NCBI RefSeq assembly: GCF_002234675.1
Contig: NC_019859.2
Location: 35,912,960-35,976,959, forward strand
Reading direction: 5' to 3'
DNA length: 64,000 nt
DNA from: Oryzias latipes
Taxonomy: Eukaryota > Chordata > Actinopteri > Beloniformes > Adrianichthyidae
This document shows positions 42,575 to 54,990 of this stretch, one piece after another. Under the pieces are notes generated by a model. The model was not told the DNA's origin and did no database searches. It saw only the letters and a list, made by a program, of their open reading frames with translations. Numbering within the stretch: position 1 is the first letter of the stretch; every line of letters begins with the position of its first letter. The position numbers were made by a program, and so were the translations under genes.

Positions 42575-44115
42575 ATATAAACATTTTCTAAATGAAGCTG
42601 CAGTTTTTGACTCAAAATTAAAAAGAAAAAGCAATCCGCCAAACCGCTTTTTCTTTTTCCTGTTCTGTCATTTAATTAAAATGATAAGGAAAATGGTTTT
42701 TGACATTTCATTTTCAAAAAGTTCTCTGGTAAATGTGTAGCAAAATTCATTTAGAAATGTCTAATTTGATCATTAAAATGGATTAACAGAAATGCTTTTT
42801 CATTTTCAAAATGAAGCTGCATCAAATGAATCAAAATTAAAATGAAAAATCAAAAATGCTTTTTCATTTTCTACTTAAACATCGCTTATTTTGTGTCATA
42901 ATTAAAACTAATATGCAAAGACAGGATTGGATTTTTATTTTCACATCCACCGTGCGAATAGTGTCGCATAGTTCAATTTGAATTACCATTTCCAGGGGGG
43001 AGGGGGCGATGACGTCAGTGCGTGTTGGTCTAACCAGCAAACGGTAATCTGCTAAAGCTGTCGATGGGGCTCCAGTTGTCCTCCAACAGCAGAATCACAG
43101 GAAGCAGCAGGAGATCATCTTCTAAATGTGCTTTTATTACTGTTGTGATTCTTATTAAGGGTCTGCTCACTCATCATTTTTTAAACCTGTGCTGCCAGTG
43201 CTGTTTTCTTGGCTGCAAGGACCCGAAAGAAGAGTTAGCATTAGGCTAATACGTGCTAAAACATTAGCCGTGGAGGAACTCCAAACTCCAAAATGCCGCA
43301 ATGAGCATCTAGGATGTAAACATGTGGGAATTACATCATCCTTTATTTTGTCTGGACACCACTGGAAACACAAATTCATATGATGGTTTCTCAGATCGTC
43401 GCAGTATTTCCGCCTTCGGCGATCCAGAGCTTCGGATCACGGGGCTTCGCGAGCGCGCTAGGCCGAGGTCCAAAGACAAAGCTAGTCTGGGGGAAGCATC
43501 GACGAACCGCGGTGCGTCTGAAGGAGGACCACGAAAGGCGGAAATGCTGCTACGTAGTCCTGAGAAGCTGTGTAAAATCATCAGAAGTTCACAACCGTCA
43601 CAAAGCCGTCTTCACTGGTGCTAACACAAAGCTACACTAATGCTAGCATGTGTCTGTTAGCAGCCGGGCACACGGAGAGCACTGACGTCATCGCCCCCCC
43701 TCCCCGCTGGAAATGCTTATTCAATTGAGATATTCTGTTCGCAGGGTGGATGTGAAAATGAAAATGAAATACTGTCTTTACATTTTCATTTTAATTATGA
43801 CACAGAATAAGCGGTTATTAAGTGGAAATGAAAAAGCATTTCTGTTAATCCATCTTAATTGTCAAATTAGACATTTCTAAATGAATTTTTCTACACATTT
43901 ACCAGAGAACTTTGTGAAGATGAAATGTCAAATACCATTTTTATTATCATTTTAATTAAATGACAGAATAAGCAGTGTTGAAGTAGAAAATGAAAAAGCA
44001 TTTTGGTGGATTGCTTTTTCTTTTTAATTTTGAGTCAAAAAATGCTTTTTCATTTTGAAAATGAAAAAGCATTTCTGGTTTTGACTTTTATTTTTAATTA
44101 TGCTACACAAATGTT
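42575..44115. mobile_element. Large fold-back element related to MITE family H
   Basis: The left arm (42575-43025) and right arm (43655-44090) are inverted copies. Paired blocks include 'ttctctggtaaatgtgtagcaaaattcatttagaaatg', 'ttaaaatggattaacagaaatgctttttcatttt', and 'gggggcgatgacgtcagtg' against 'cactgacgtcatcgcccccc'. The right end 'tctggttttgacttttatttttaattatgctaca' is the family H tip. A spacer of about 630 bp (43026-43654), CpG-rich towards the right, is not repetitive elsewhere in the window. Confidence 0.75.
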
Positions 44116-44830
44116 TCCGTAATTGCTCACATCCTGCTAAATTAAATGATCATCAGTGTAAAAGGCCAGCTGCCAAATTCCCCCTGACCCATTTTTTAGA
44201 TTTGTTCTAGGTCATAAACCACTTCTTAAGAAGTGCCCAGCCATTGAGCAACACGATGTTCACCTTTTTATAGGTCGTTTAGGACGTGCTTTATGAAAGA
44301 TACGTTGTTTGTTTAGTAGAAATGTACTTTAGCTGAACATTTTTTTCAAACAGCTTCAGTTCAGAAATAAACCAAAAAAGAAAGAAATATATTTTTTTAA
44401 CTTTGACCTTTTCAGTTAAAGATAACATGAATCTATTTATGGGTTCAATGCTAAAAACTGATCAAAAATAAATACTGGAAATTACAAAAATGTATGTTCT
44501 GTTGAGTAACTTTTCTCAAAGTGAAAAAATGTTAGGTTAGCCAAAGTGCTTAATACATTTAATAAAAGGCAAAGGAGAAAAAAAAACGTTCTTACACAAA
44601 AGTACCCTATCCTGAACGCTTGAGACGACAAAGAACTTAAAAGTCTAAAGATCGTAGCTGAATAGAGATATGGGCCTTGAACATCTCTCCTCATTAAAGA
44701 TTGTCAAACAGGAACTACAACAGGGGCAAGCCTGGACAGACATCTGCAGACAAAAAAACAAGAAATCTTGTGAATATATAACAGAAATAACCCTGACTCC
44801 CCCTCCAATCATCTATTGATCTATTGCAAA
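44116..44830. other. Intergenic sequence, nothing recognised
   Basis: AT-rich, with no coding signature, microsatellite or named repeat. Confidence 0.4.
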
Positions 44831-44834
44831 CGTG

Positions 44835-45250
44835 TTCACAGTGGTCTTTTCATTATGATGATGCCGTTTTTAGCAAAAATATAAAGAATCTCTGTCTTTT
44901 TCTATGACATCCTTTCTGCAGAGAAGCAGGGTTTCTTTAGAAATTTACCTCTGAGTTGTGGGCGGGACTCTGGGCACTGAGAGAGCTTTCCTTTATTTCC
45001 CATCAACCCTTTGTTGACACTCTCTTGCTAGTTTAGAGCCCAACTGTACCCCCCGTAGACCAGGAAAACAAAGACGTTCATGAATCTATTGGTCTGCATC
45101 AGAATGGAGCAGAGCAGGGAGCCTGTGATCAGCTGGTTGTCGTTTGTACATAACTACAATCTTTCTGAAACTGCCTTTTTTCATCTGCTCCTGATTCACC
45201 CCAATTTAAACAAATAGTAAGAAACACAGTTTTAATCCAAATCTTCTTTA
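44835..45250 (+). repeat. Dispersed repeat family F, copy 2
   Basis: 'cacagtggtcttttcattatgatgatgccgtttttag' through 'aaaacaaagacgttcatgaatct' parallels 19938-20280. Confidence 0.6.
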
Positions 45251-46094
45251 TCTGTGTCCTCCATCACGAGAAAAATGCCCAAGAACATGTCAAAAACACC
45301 AAAACCACCATTATCTTTGGACAGAGTCTGTTAAGAACAAACCCTTCAACAAACCATCACAGAGTTTTCATTATGGACGCATCAAAATGACATTTTTCAG
45401 CAGTTTACCATGTGAAGGATTTTTGACACCTGGAAAAGAATTGAATGAAAAATGTCTAGGAGCTTATATATCTCAACATCTTGATGTTTGTCTCAATGGG
45501 GAGCTTTGCCGCATGCCCCTTAGGCCACAGGGTCAACGGTTGACCCTTGAAGGTGGATTTCTTTCTCAGATGGAGTTCTCCAAGCATTGTCCAGTGATGT
45601 GTCGTCACACAGAATTGAAACTGGATTTTGCTGAACGAGGCTGGCATCCTGCTGACAGGCGAGCGTCTGCTGAGGTTTCAAATGCGCAGTAGGCTCCCTG
45701 ACCTCAATCCACAGCCAACCACAGCGGAAAGCACAAGTGCCGTAACCGAGACAACCCAGCAAGTTTTCCCCTCCTGGTATAGTACACGTTACAACTAAAA
45801 CGCACTGAAAAACTCAAATAAAAATAACTCAAGTGGGGGGGTTTTAATCCAACTCCCATGTTAAAAAGGACTAACTCTGTGCTGGCTTCTATAAAACTCA
45901 GGAAAAATACGTATTGCTCCAAAAAATAACACAAAAAAAACAACATTTGACTTATTTTTGCAGATTATATAAAATACATTGTTCAGGTCAAGACATTATT
46001 CAATTAACTTAAGAGATAGAAAAGAAGTTATTAAAATCTTTAATTTTGTTTGAAAATAAGTTATTTTTCAAGTCTCACTTCTATCATCTTTTGA

Positions 46095-46440
46095 TCTATT
46101 GCCAAAGCATTCCCAGTGGTCTTTTCATTATGAAAATACCGTTTTTACCCAAAATTTAAAAACCTGGGTCGTTTTCTATGACATAGTTTCTGCAGAGCGG
46201 CAGAAGTTCATCAGAAATTCAGTCTAAGCTGTAGGCGGTACTGTTGGCATGGAAGTAAACCTGCCTTCATTTCCCATCATCTCCTGCTAGCTTACAGCCC
46301 CTCACACCCACAGGTTGTACAAGAGAACTGGACTGAGCAACCCCTCCCTCCTCGCATTCCAAACAGGAAGTACCTATTGGTACTAGGAAGTCAAAATCCA
46401 ATGGAGAAATTAACAGCATTAGATGCTACATGTGAGAGTT
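46095..46440 (+). repeat. Dispersed repeat family F, copy 3
   Basis: 'ttcccagtggtcttttcattatgaaaataccgtttttac' and 'agcttacagcccctcacaccc' match 19938-20170. The end 'agaactggactgagcaacccctcc...caaacaggaagt' is related to 50565-50610. Confidence 0.6.
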
Positions 46441-46589
46441 TCGCAGGCCAGTTCAGGAGTAAAATCAATGCTGTGAGATCTAACCTTTTAACTCAAAAAG
46501 TTATTATTTTAACAATTCTATAGCATTGTATTTATCTGATGAAACACTGGAAAGTTTTGTCCTGGTTGATGCTGTGATGCACTTGGTTG

Positions 46590-47960
46590 AGTTTTCTCTC
46601 CGTTAAAGCCATCCACCTGTCTCTTAGACCCAATCCCCACATCGCTGTTAAGAACATTTTATGACTTTGTCGACTTTGACCTTTTAAATATAGTATATGA
46701 CTCTCTTCAGACAGGCGTCTTCCCCGCTGCCTTTAAAACAGTAGTGATGAGGCCTCGTCTGACAAAGAGTCCTTTAGATCCCAACACCTTTCATAACAAA
46801 CGACCACTCACCGTTTTTGAGTAAAAACTGTTTTTGTCCAACTAAACACATTTACAAAATAGAAATAATCCATGAAAAATATCTACTGGGTTTTAGGACA
46901 GACCAGGGTACAGAGACAGCCCTTCTCAAAATAATAAATGATTTAATACGTAACCTGGACTCTCAGAAACTCTCAGTCCTGGTACTACTGGATCTGAGCT
47001 CTGCATTTGATCCAGTAGATCACGTACTTACGAGTCTTACCAGTCTCTCTGGTACTGCTCTTAACTGGTTTTACTCCTATCTCACAGGTTGAATATTTTT
47101 TGTAAGTATGGATACATGCTTCTCAGATGCTTATAAAATCAATTGTGGGGTCCCCCAAGGATCAATCTTAGGCCCACTACTTTTTAATCTCTATATGCTT
47201 CTACTTGGGGATGTCATCCAAAGGCATGGTGTTTGTTTTCATAGCTATGCTGATGACACACAACTCTACATTGCTGTGTCTCCTGAGAGTGAAAAGTCAG
47301 TAAAGGTTATTTTGAACTGTATTTTAGACATGAAGTCATGGATGGCAGAGAACTTCCTACAGCTCAACCTGGACAAAACAGAAGTTTTACTGATTGGTTC
47401 TGAAGACAAGACGGAGATTGTTTTATCAAAACTAAACCAATTATAAAACTCCTCAGTGTGTGCAAAACCTGGGTTTTATTTTTGACAATAAAATGAATTT
47501 TACTCCACAAATTGAAAAATATAACAAAAACAGGACTCTATCATCTTACAAACATAGCCAGACTCCGCCCATTTTCCTCTCTTGCCAACACTGAGGTGCT
47601 AACGCATGCTTTTATTTCTAGCAGGCTAGATTATTGTAACTCCCCGCTCTCTGGTCTTCCCAGAAGAAGGATATCAAACCGCACACGGTCTGACGATGAC
47701 CAGGGGGGCGGGAACACATGACACGCATTTCCACGCATTGGCTCCCTGTGCGATTCAGAATTGATTTCAAAGATTTTTTGATGATTTATAAATGTTTTGA
47801 TGGTCTTGGGTCGTCATATCTATCTGATATTATTTTAAAGTTTGAGTATTGAGCTGCTCTGGTGCAGGCCTTTTGGTTATTCCAAAAGTCAGAACTGAAA
47901 CAAACCGCGAGGCTTCATTCCGTTTTCATGGACCTCGCCTGTGGAAAAGCCTCCCAAAGA
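46590..47960 (+). mobile_element. L2/CR1-type LINE with reverse-transcriptase remnant
   Basis: Three successive frames carry the RT domain: LLDLSSAFD (motif A, about 46988), CGVPQGSILGPLLF (motif B, about 47140) and YADDTQLYIAV (motif C, about 47250). After these come WMAENFLQLNLDKTEVLLIG and [19 protein letters not shown]. Frameshifts and stops between the frames (47090, 47445, 47720) make it non-functional. The catalytic YADD is intact. No endonuclease domain is seen upstream. Confidence 0.85.
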
Positions 47961-47999
47961 GCCTCAGGGCCTAAAGTCATCACACGAACATGTTAAACA

Positions 48000-48440
48000 C
48001 ACTATTTTAGTCGGAGAGGGCCTTTGAATAAAAGGAAAACAAAACTTGTGGTTTTTGGTACGCATAGAGCAAATGATGCTATAAAACCTAATTTTGATGG
48101 TATAGAGATTGAACATGTTTATGAATCAAACTTCCTTGGATTCGTTAGAAACCATCAGCTTAGTTGTAAACAACATGTTGAATATATGAAAACCAAAATA
48201 TTTAAAGGTATCATCCACAAAAACCAAATAATGGAGTCAAACATGCTTGTATGTTCTATATTCAACAATAATTCTACCATACTTCCTGTATTGTAGGAAC
48301 ATTTGGAGAAATATCTTCAGAAAATATTGATCTAATACCTAAACTTTAAAAAGGAGCAATTAGAGTAATAAATAAAGTTGTTTTTTGTGAATCTATGTGT
48401 TCTATTAATAAAATCATATACATTAGAATAAAAAACAACA
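48000..48440 (+). mobile_element. Second LINE RT C-terminal fragment, different family
   Basis: The frame at 48024-48296 reads KTKLVVFGTH, then ESNFLGF and HVEYMKTKI. Downstream pieces resemble the 'LQKRAIRI' region of another fish non-LTR element. It directly follows the L2-type copy but is not its continuation. Confidence 0.6.
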
Positions 48441-49640
48441 ACAACAGTGGGCTGAACTGTAGGAAACTAAAATGTGAATGAATTTGACATTGATTCTTGT
48501 TTACTTGTTTGTTTGTACGAGGCCTGCAATAAATCGCACATTTATCGTTTTCACAATTTCAAGCTGAACAATACGCATATCGCAAAAGTCCGCAAAAACT
48601 GGGATAAATGGTTAAAACAATCCTATGGTAGCTTGAAGTCTTAAACTGATAAAAACAACTTTATGCATTTTACCAATGGGATGGACTCCTTTACATCATT
48701 GACCTTTAATGTTAGATGCTGTAGACGAGGCTCATTTGGAGTATAATTTAAGTTATATTGACTCTTAAACTGTTGCAGTGAAATACAAATTATGCATTTA
48801 GTTGTTTTGCTATTTGTTCATCTTTTGCAAGTTAAGTCGTCATCAAAACATTGATCACTAATATCCTAAATCACAAGTTTTCCTGGAGCACTAATTTGGA
48901 CACGTATTTCATTTCCACTTGATGAAGGAATCCAAGAATCTGGAAAACTTCACTGTTCAGTAGCAGGAATTTCTGTCTGAGTCTCACTGCTGGAAGTTTT
49001 GAATATGAGGATCTGGATCCATTTTTGCTCAGAGGATCGGATCGTGAAGCGAAATCGACTGTGAATTGTATCTTCAACCACAAACGATGATATGAATGAT
49101 GTTTAAAAAAAATGTTAAACCATAATTTATATATCTATATGAGTATATATTTGAGGATTTTGATTTTCTCTTTGTAGTACATGTGTCAACATTTTTAGTT
49201 TTTAGTTTTGGATGAGCTTTGACGCCCATCATGCTTCAGACTGGTCCCTGTTGGTTTATTTTATGTTCATTAATTATTGTTTTAAAAGTTGAACTCAGGT
49301 TCAACACAAACGTCGGTGTTGAGAGTGAGAACAAAACTCGAAGAACTGACAGAGAAACTCGTTTTAGCACAAAACAAACCATCATTTTTATTTCAGCTAA
49401 AGTGTTTAGAAACTCTACTTTTGGTTTCTCCTTCAGTTTTTGGCGCACGCGCCCGCACACACGAACGCGGGCAGAGAAAAAAAAAAGGAAAAAAAAATAA
49501 TGATAATAAACTTACCAAGAAAGAATAGTTCCCTTGTATTCCCCATGTTTGGTTTTGAGAGCAGACAGGACTGATTTTTTTTTAATTTTTAATAAAGATG
49601 ATGAACTTGGAATGAAATACAAAAAAAATGTGCCGGTCCC
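48441..49640. other. Intergenic, nothing recognised
   Basis: AT-rich sequence. The open frames at 49219-49528 have no family signature. Confidence 0.4.
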
Positions 49641-50150
49641 CGAATCACCGTCTCCTGATGACGTAATCCACGGGAAAGCGCGGAGGTGAAGAGGCTCCGG
49701 TTCTGTAGAGTAATCCTACGGTAGGGGACTGCAAGTGGTGGGAAACAGTGAACCGTCGCCGCCTTTCTTCCTCCTCAGACTCCGGTGGGGGGGGGGGGGG
49801 ATCCCGCCTCGCCGGGACTCTCCTCCTCCTCCTCCTCCCCCCGCCTCCCTCCCTCGCGCCGCTTCACTGACCCTCGCGGTCTGTCGCTCCGCTCCGGTCG
49901 GTCTCGCTTTCTCTAATGTGTCCCGGCAGTCCTGTCACTCACCGGTACACGGGTTTGAACCAGCGGGGGGAGGCCGGACTGGGGGGCTACTCGGTGCCGC
50001 CGGTAACGTTTTATCAGCTCCCCTCCCCGTCTGCCTGGTCGGTATGCTCAGTATTCACCCATTTCCACACCGGCTGTCTGTCTGCCCCCCCCCCCCCGGA
50101 CTGGCAGCAAAGAAAACACCGAATGACCCGGTGACTGAATACTTTCTGTA
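49640..50150 (+). promoter_or_regulatory. GC-rich island, candidate promoter with a possible first coding exon
   Basis: A sharp CpG-rich segment containing a CRE-like TGATGACGTAATCC (49657-49670), a G run of about 14 bp near 49787-49800 and CT-rich runs. An ATG at 49916 opens a frame (MCPGSPVTHRYTGLNQRG...) that ends at a good donor, CCG|GTAACG at about 50002. No downstream exon could be linked and I do not recognise the peptide. It could equally be the distant promoter of a minus-strand gene such as adgre5. Confidence 0.35.
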
Positions 50151-50225
50151 GTCCAATCCTCCAACGTCACAACATTTGACCAAACTTTCCCTCTGAATAC
50201 AAGCTGCTCCTCAACAGACCAGAGA

Positions 50226-50533
50226 TCTATGGAAGCAATTCTGTGGCATAATTAAAAATAAAAGTCAAAACCAGAAATGCTTTTCCATTTTCAAAACGAA
50301 GCTGCATCTTTTGACTCAAACTTAAAATGAAACTGCAATCCCCTCTTTGCATTTTCGTTTTAATTATGACACAGAATAAGCGCATTTTAAGTAGAAAATG
50401 AAAAATCATTTTGAAGTATTGATTTTTACTTTTAATTTTGAGTCATTTGATGCAGCTTCATTTTGAAAATTAAAAAGCATTTCTGGTTTTGACTTTTATT
50501 TTTAATTATGCCACAGAATCACTTCCATGGAGA
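50226..50533. mobile_element. MITE family H, intact copy
   Basis: Inverted ends 'ctatggaagcaattctgtggcataattaaaaataaaagtcaaaaccagaaatgc' and its near-perfect reverse complement ending 'gccacagaatcacttccatgg' bound about 308 bp. Internal blocks ('gaagctgcatc', 'tgacacagaataagcg') are shared with 42575-44115. Confidence 0.8.
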
Positions 50534-51084
50534 CCCATTCCTTCATGGTAGTGGCATAAAACTGGACTGAGTGGCCCCGCCCCCTGGCTCCAAACAGGAA
50601 CTGCAAGCTGGCTCCAAGAAGCCAAAATCCCATAAGTTGTGTCAGAATTCCTTCCTTACTCACTAGATAGCGCGTCTACCATTTTCTAGTTCTGTCTGAA
50701 TCTACAATTCCAAAATCCAGTGTCCTAGAAATTTCCCAGAAGTCTCTGAAAAACCAGTGTGCATCGATGCTCACTATCATGGCAAACATAGACCACAATG
50801 CATTGTGACAGAGACATTTTTTCTATTTAAAAAAATTTAAAATGTATAAACCATCAAGGTTTTTAACATTAGAAGACAGTGGGCTCATAAATAATTCTTG
50901 CAAACATTCGTATCCATTAAATTAAATCCATGACGCCACATTCGCCGTTTGAGAAAACAAGTAGTGAGCATGGTGTCTCAAATGCTTTTACAATTCAGGG
51001 CACTAGATAGTGCTGCACTATATAGTTTTTTAGGGGTTAGGGAGACAGAAAGGATGTTGTTTGTTTTGTGGGAGAAATGCAGAC

Positions 51085-51195
51085 GAGCTGTTCAGGCCGA
51101 CTCCAGGATGACCTCATGAAACAGGTGCCACCCACAAGGAGCTAAAGGCGGAGCCTCGGAGATACAGTCTTCTTACTTCCGGGTGAAAAAAATAG
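51085..51195 (+). repeat. Dispersed repeat family E fragment
   Basis: 'gcaccacccacaaggagctaaaggcggagcctcggagatac' (approximate) resembles 18775-18815 and 63930-63980. Confidence 0.45.
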
Positions 51196-51830
51196 CTATA
51201 AATATATAACTCATATTTCTTTTTAAAAATATTGTTCTTTAGTGTGCCAAAGGTAATATATGATCATATACATCCATGTAGAGCCTGTGTCCTTCGTGAT
51301 CACCTTTCATACAGTTGGCACTTCCAAGTCCTCACATACAGTCAGTGGTCTGAGCTCCTACTTTTAAAAGAAAGCAGAGGTAACATACAAACAGATCCAT
51401 CACAGGAATAATTTTCCATTGAAAAAAATGAAACTTTATTTTAAGAATAAAAAGTCTTTTATTTCATTTGAAAGGGAGGCAAAGTAAACATACTTTTGTA
51501 GAGATAACAGAATGAGATCTCAGTTTCCTGGCAGTGTGTTAATGCAGCCTTTGTTGCATGCGACACACACTGCTATTCAAATCCTTCCCATATCTATGTT
51601 CCCCTTTGCCCTCCCAGGAGTGAAAACATGAAAGCAGGGATCAAATCCATACCAGATTACCACGACCTGAACAGCTGCTGCGTGAAAAAAAGGATCCGAG
51701 GAACTGTTGAGCTTCCAAAGTCCTACAACTGTGGAGCCGAGAAATGAATGATGTCACGGCCGTGTGTCATTGAATACATCATGCATAGGTTGTGTCCCAA
51801 TCTGTCCATACTGACTATAGAGTGCACTAT
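51196..51830. other. Intergenic, nothing firmly recognised
   Basis: The only point of note is a short ATG frame from 51627 to 51747, preceded by a pyrimidine-rich 'tttgccctcccag' acceptor-like site. Confidence 0.35.
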
Positions 51831-51836
51831 AGCAGC

Positions 51837-52345
51837 CCCCCCCCCCCCGACCCCCCCCCACCCCCCCCCCCGGACACCGGCGCAGGAGAGTAGATCGAGG
51901 GAATCCGCCTGCCAGGTAACCCAACTTCAGCCACCCAGACCAGGGCCAGAAGGACACAAGGGCCTTCAGTGCCAGAGAGAAGTGGGGGCGCACAGGGGCG
52001 GAGAGTGCAAGCCCCCAGCTCAGTCAGAGAACAACCCCCCCACTGCATCAAGAAACCCGGCATAAGGCCCCACCCACCAGAGAACTGCAAAAAGCGTGAT
52101 AAAAATGGCCCGACCAGACTCCCCCACTGTTTGGAATTTGGAGAGGTCCAACGCTCAGGGGCAAGGACCAGAACCCACACCACACAGACCCCACCAGGCT
52201 CTTGCCAGAGGACTCAGGGACCCCCTCTCCCTGCATGGAGAGAGGGCCGCCGGGCCTAGAACGCCAACACCCAAGGGACACGACCAACACCATTCAAGGC
52301 CTGGTTCCCCCACCCAGGGAAGGTGTAGGGTAAGTTTAACAGGCC
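51837..52345. repeat. C-rich repeat block
   Basis: C runs at 51836-51871 lead into about 470 bp of C/A-rich, T-poor sequence ('ccacccagaccagggccagaaggacacaagggcc'). The composition skew gives overlapping long frames on both strands. It resembles C-rich dispersed fish repeats and I see no protein signature. Confidence 0.55.
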
Positions 52346-52362
52346 CCACCTTCCTTGTGTAC

Positions 52363-52365
<3 letters not shown>

Positions 52366-52402
<37 letters not shown>
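52366..52402. repeat. (TG)n microsatellite
   Basis: About 18 uninterrupted TG units, followed by a degenerate extension to about 52440. Confidence 0.95.
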
Positions 52403-52407
<5 letters not shown>

Positions 52408-52759
52408 TGGAGTGTACTGTGTGTGGGGGTAAGGGATGTGTGTAATAAAGGGTGCATTTAAAACTGCCCCCCCCCCACACAAAGGGGCCCCACATGATTA
52501 AGGTACAGTTAAAACCAAGAGAGGAGGAGCCTGAAGCCATGTGGTAATCAATGGGAGGGGGGACCACTGCCAGGCAGCCCCACCCCCCAAGGTGCAGCGC
52601 AGTGCCCCCAGTGGGTCTTCCAGTCTAACCTGAACCATTATATCCAAATATGTATTACCAGCATTTTGTAAAAGTTTTAAAAGTTCAGCAAATACTTTAA
52701 AAACCTCCATTTAGTCAGACGGGGTTTCACTGGTCGCTGTGGCGTTAAAGGGATTGAGG

Positions 52760-52945
52760 GCTGTACAGTGGGGCCGTGGTGACTCTAATTGTCCCTAGAC
52801 GTGTGTGTGTGGTTGTGTGACCCTGTGACACACTGGCGACCTGTTCACGTTGGACCCTACCTTCACCTAACAGCAGCTGGATTGGCCCCATGACCCTGAA
52901 GGGGATGGGGGGGGGGGTTCTGAAAATGGATGGATGGATGAAGCG
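52760..52945 (+). mobile_element. SINE tail remnant with GGAT microsatellite
   Basis: 'ccctgtgacacactggcgacctgttcacgttggacccta' and 'gctggattggccccatgaccctgaaggggatgg' are the tail of the SINE family, followed by 'atggatggatgga'. Confidence 0.6.
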
Positions 52946-53400
52946 AAGCGAGTCAACCAGACCTTATAGTCCTCTGCATGCGTCACATGATCACATTTTA
53001 TGAACTTTGTGGTCAGAAAGCACAGAGACAACTTGTTGTCTCTCAGTCAACCTGCTTATTCAGCAGGAAGGCTGACATCTTCATCTCATCTGTCTTGCTG
53101 TGTTTCTTTTTAATTTCTTTATGCTTTCACCTGCTGTCTCTAAGTATCTGTGTTTACACACAACCCCCCATGTTTGACTGCGGTCATGTTGGGGTGACAA
53201 AACAATAAACGGATCATTATGGTGGTTTCTTCTGAGGAGCGTGGATGAAATCATTGCTGTGTTTGTTTGCCGTACTTCCTCCAACTCCTGTTCTACTTCA
53301 GACACTTTCCACTCTCGATGTTTATTGGGTTCACTGCTGGTTCACCGCCTTTGTTGAAGCACATTTTTACCCACATCCTGGAAATGTTCTGGTTTTGGAA

Positions 53401-53423
53401 CCCCCCCCCCCCCCCCCCCCCCC
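53401..53423. repeat. Poly(C) run, 23 bp
   Basis: A pure C run in intergenic sequence. Confidence 0.95.
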
Positions 53424-54534
53424 AACAGTTCATTTGCAGAGTTTTCACTACAACTCTTGAACTTTTGAAAGTTGAGCTCGGTAGCTCTGCTGACCCTAAG
53501 TCAGTACACAGATACACAGAGTCAGCTGACATCTGCTTCTGCTTTTGATCTGGGTTCAGAAAACGCATGAACAACAGGCAAATGCACAAACTTTGCAAAT
53601 TGGAGTCAACTTCTGCATTCTCATCTGATGAGAAGTGGACGAAGGTTGATTAGATCTGAGTGTTTGGTCCCACTGGTCGTAGTTACTGCTCTGTGTTTGG
53701 CAGTGATCTCACCACACTGTGAAAAAGGGTTGAAGTGTATGCTACTGGCGTTAGATTGCGGTCTTTGTGTTGGATTTTTGTACATCTCAGCAGCCGGTGT
53801 GGCCCAATCGCGGCTGAACTTTCAGTTCTTGCTCAGAGGAACAGAAAGTTTCCAATGTGATCTGTTTTCTCGTTTCTCTGAAGCCTCCTCTTGACTTTGT
53901 GCCTGTATTTTCTGTCATGCTTGCAGATGGTAGAGCCAGACACATGGAGACACATGAAGAGACACATGGAGACACAAATAACGCTCACATGTGGAAAGGA
54001 AGATAGCAAATTATGTCACCTCCGCACTTTCCAGTAAACAAAACCCTTTCTGTCTGCAGGAAATGAGACTGTTTGGAGCCCTTTGCCTTTGGCTGCAGTG
54101 ACCTGTTTGCGTCCTTTTTTAGTTTTTGTCTTTTTTTGCAGGAAGCAGAACTGAGCAGGAGCGTGATTTGTTGAGCCACCGATAATCGCTTCCAGGAAAA
54201 GAATCAACCACTCTGGATCTGCGTACCGGTATGCGCTTGGCGGCTGTCGTCGAGCAGGAATCCTGCAATCATCTGACATCTGCACAGCATGATCATCAGT
54301 CTTTCTAAAAAGATGAGTCGTGTGGGAAAAATGTGATCCGTCAGGGGGATCGTAGCAGCATTGAGAAACGTGTGTGGTTTGGCCTCAGTGCACACTATAA
54401 ATGTGATTGTCATGTGAGAGCTTGACACACTGTCATTTGAATAAAATAACATCAATTTCAACTGTCGTCGCCTTCCTGCACTTCAGGGGATGAATGCAAA
54501 GGAGGTGGCTGGTTATATAAACTACATTTGCATT

Positions 54535-54990
54535 GCTAATAATCCTTCCATTGACACATGTAAGGTAATTGTAAAATGCGGTCTTTCATTTGATTTAATT
54601 TTAACTTTAATAGTGGAAAAAAAACGATAAACATCTTTTTTTTAACCGTCCAACAGCTGAGCAGACAGATAAGAGCTGAGGGCCTCTTGTGTTGGACAGA
54701 TTTTACTTTTACAATAGTAGTTATGAATCTTCTGACACACAAGGGGTATATTTGAATAAACCCCTTTTGTAATTTATACTAAACTTTATTCATATTAATT
54801 ATATTTTTAACAGTGTTTTTGTTGGACCGGACGGGAAAGAAGGTAGGAGGGTGATTATAGACAGGCAAAAAAAAATAATAATAATCCTTCCATTGACCCA
54901 TGTAACTGTAAAATAAGGTTTTTATTTGACTTCATTCTAACTGTAAGAGTGGAAAATAACCCAAAAATATATTTTTACATCATAATATAA
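54535..54990 (+). repeat. Local direct duplication of about 100 bp
   Basis: 'aataatccttccattgacacatgtaa' to 'ttaatagtggaaaa' (54538-54620) recurs with mismatches at 54883-54955 ('aataatccttccattgacccatgtaa' to 'gtaagagtggaaaa'). Confidence 0.65.

Noticed and set aside
43336-43640. Open frames in the fold-back spacer
   Set aside because: Opposite-strand frames overlap and neither carries a transposase or host-gene signature.
51627-51747. Short frame MKAGIKSIPDYHDL... preceded by an acceptor-like site
   Set aside because: About 40 codons with no recognised family and no linkable exon. Too weak to call.
51754-52567. Several 80-120 codon frames on both strands
   Set aside because: They overlap each other in C-rich low-T sequence where stop codons are rare, and show no domain.
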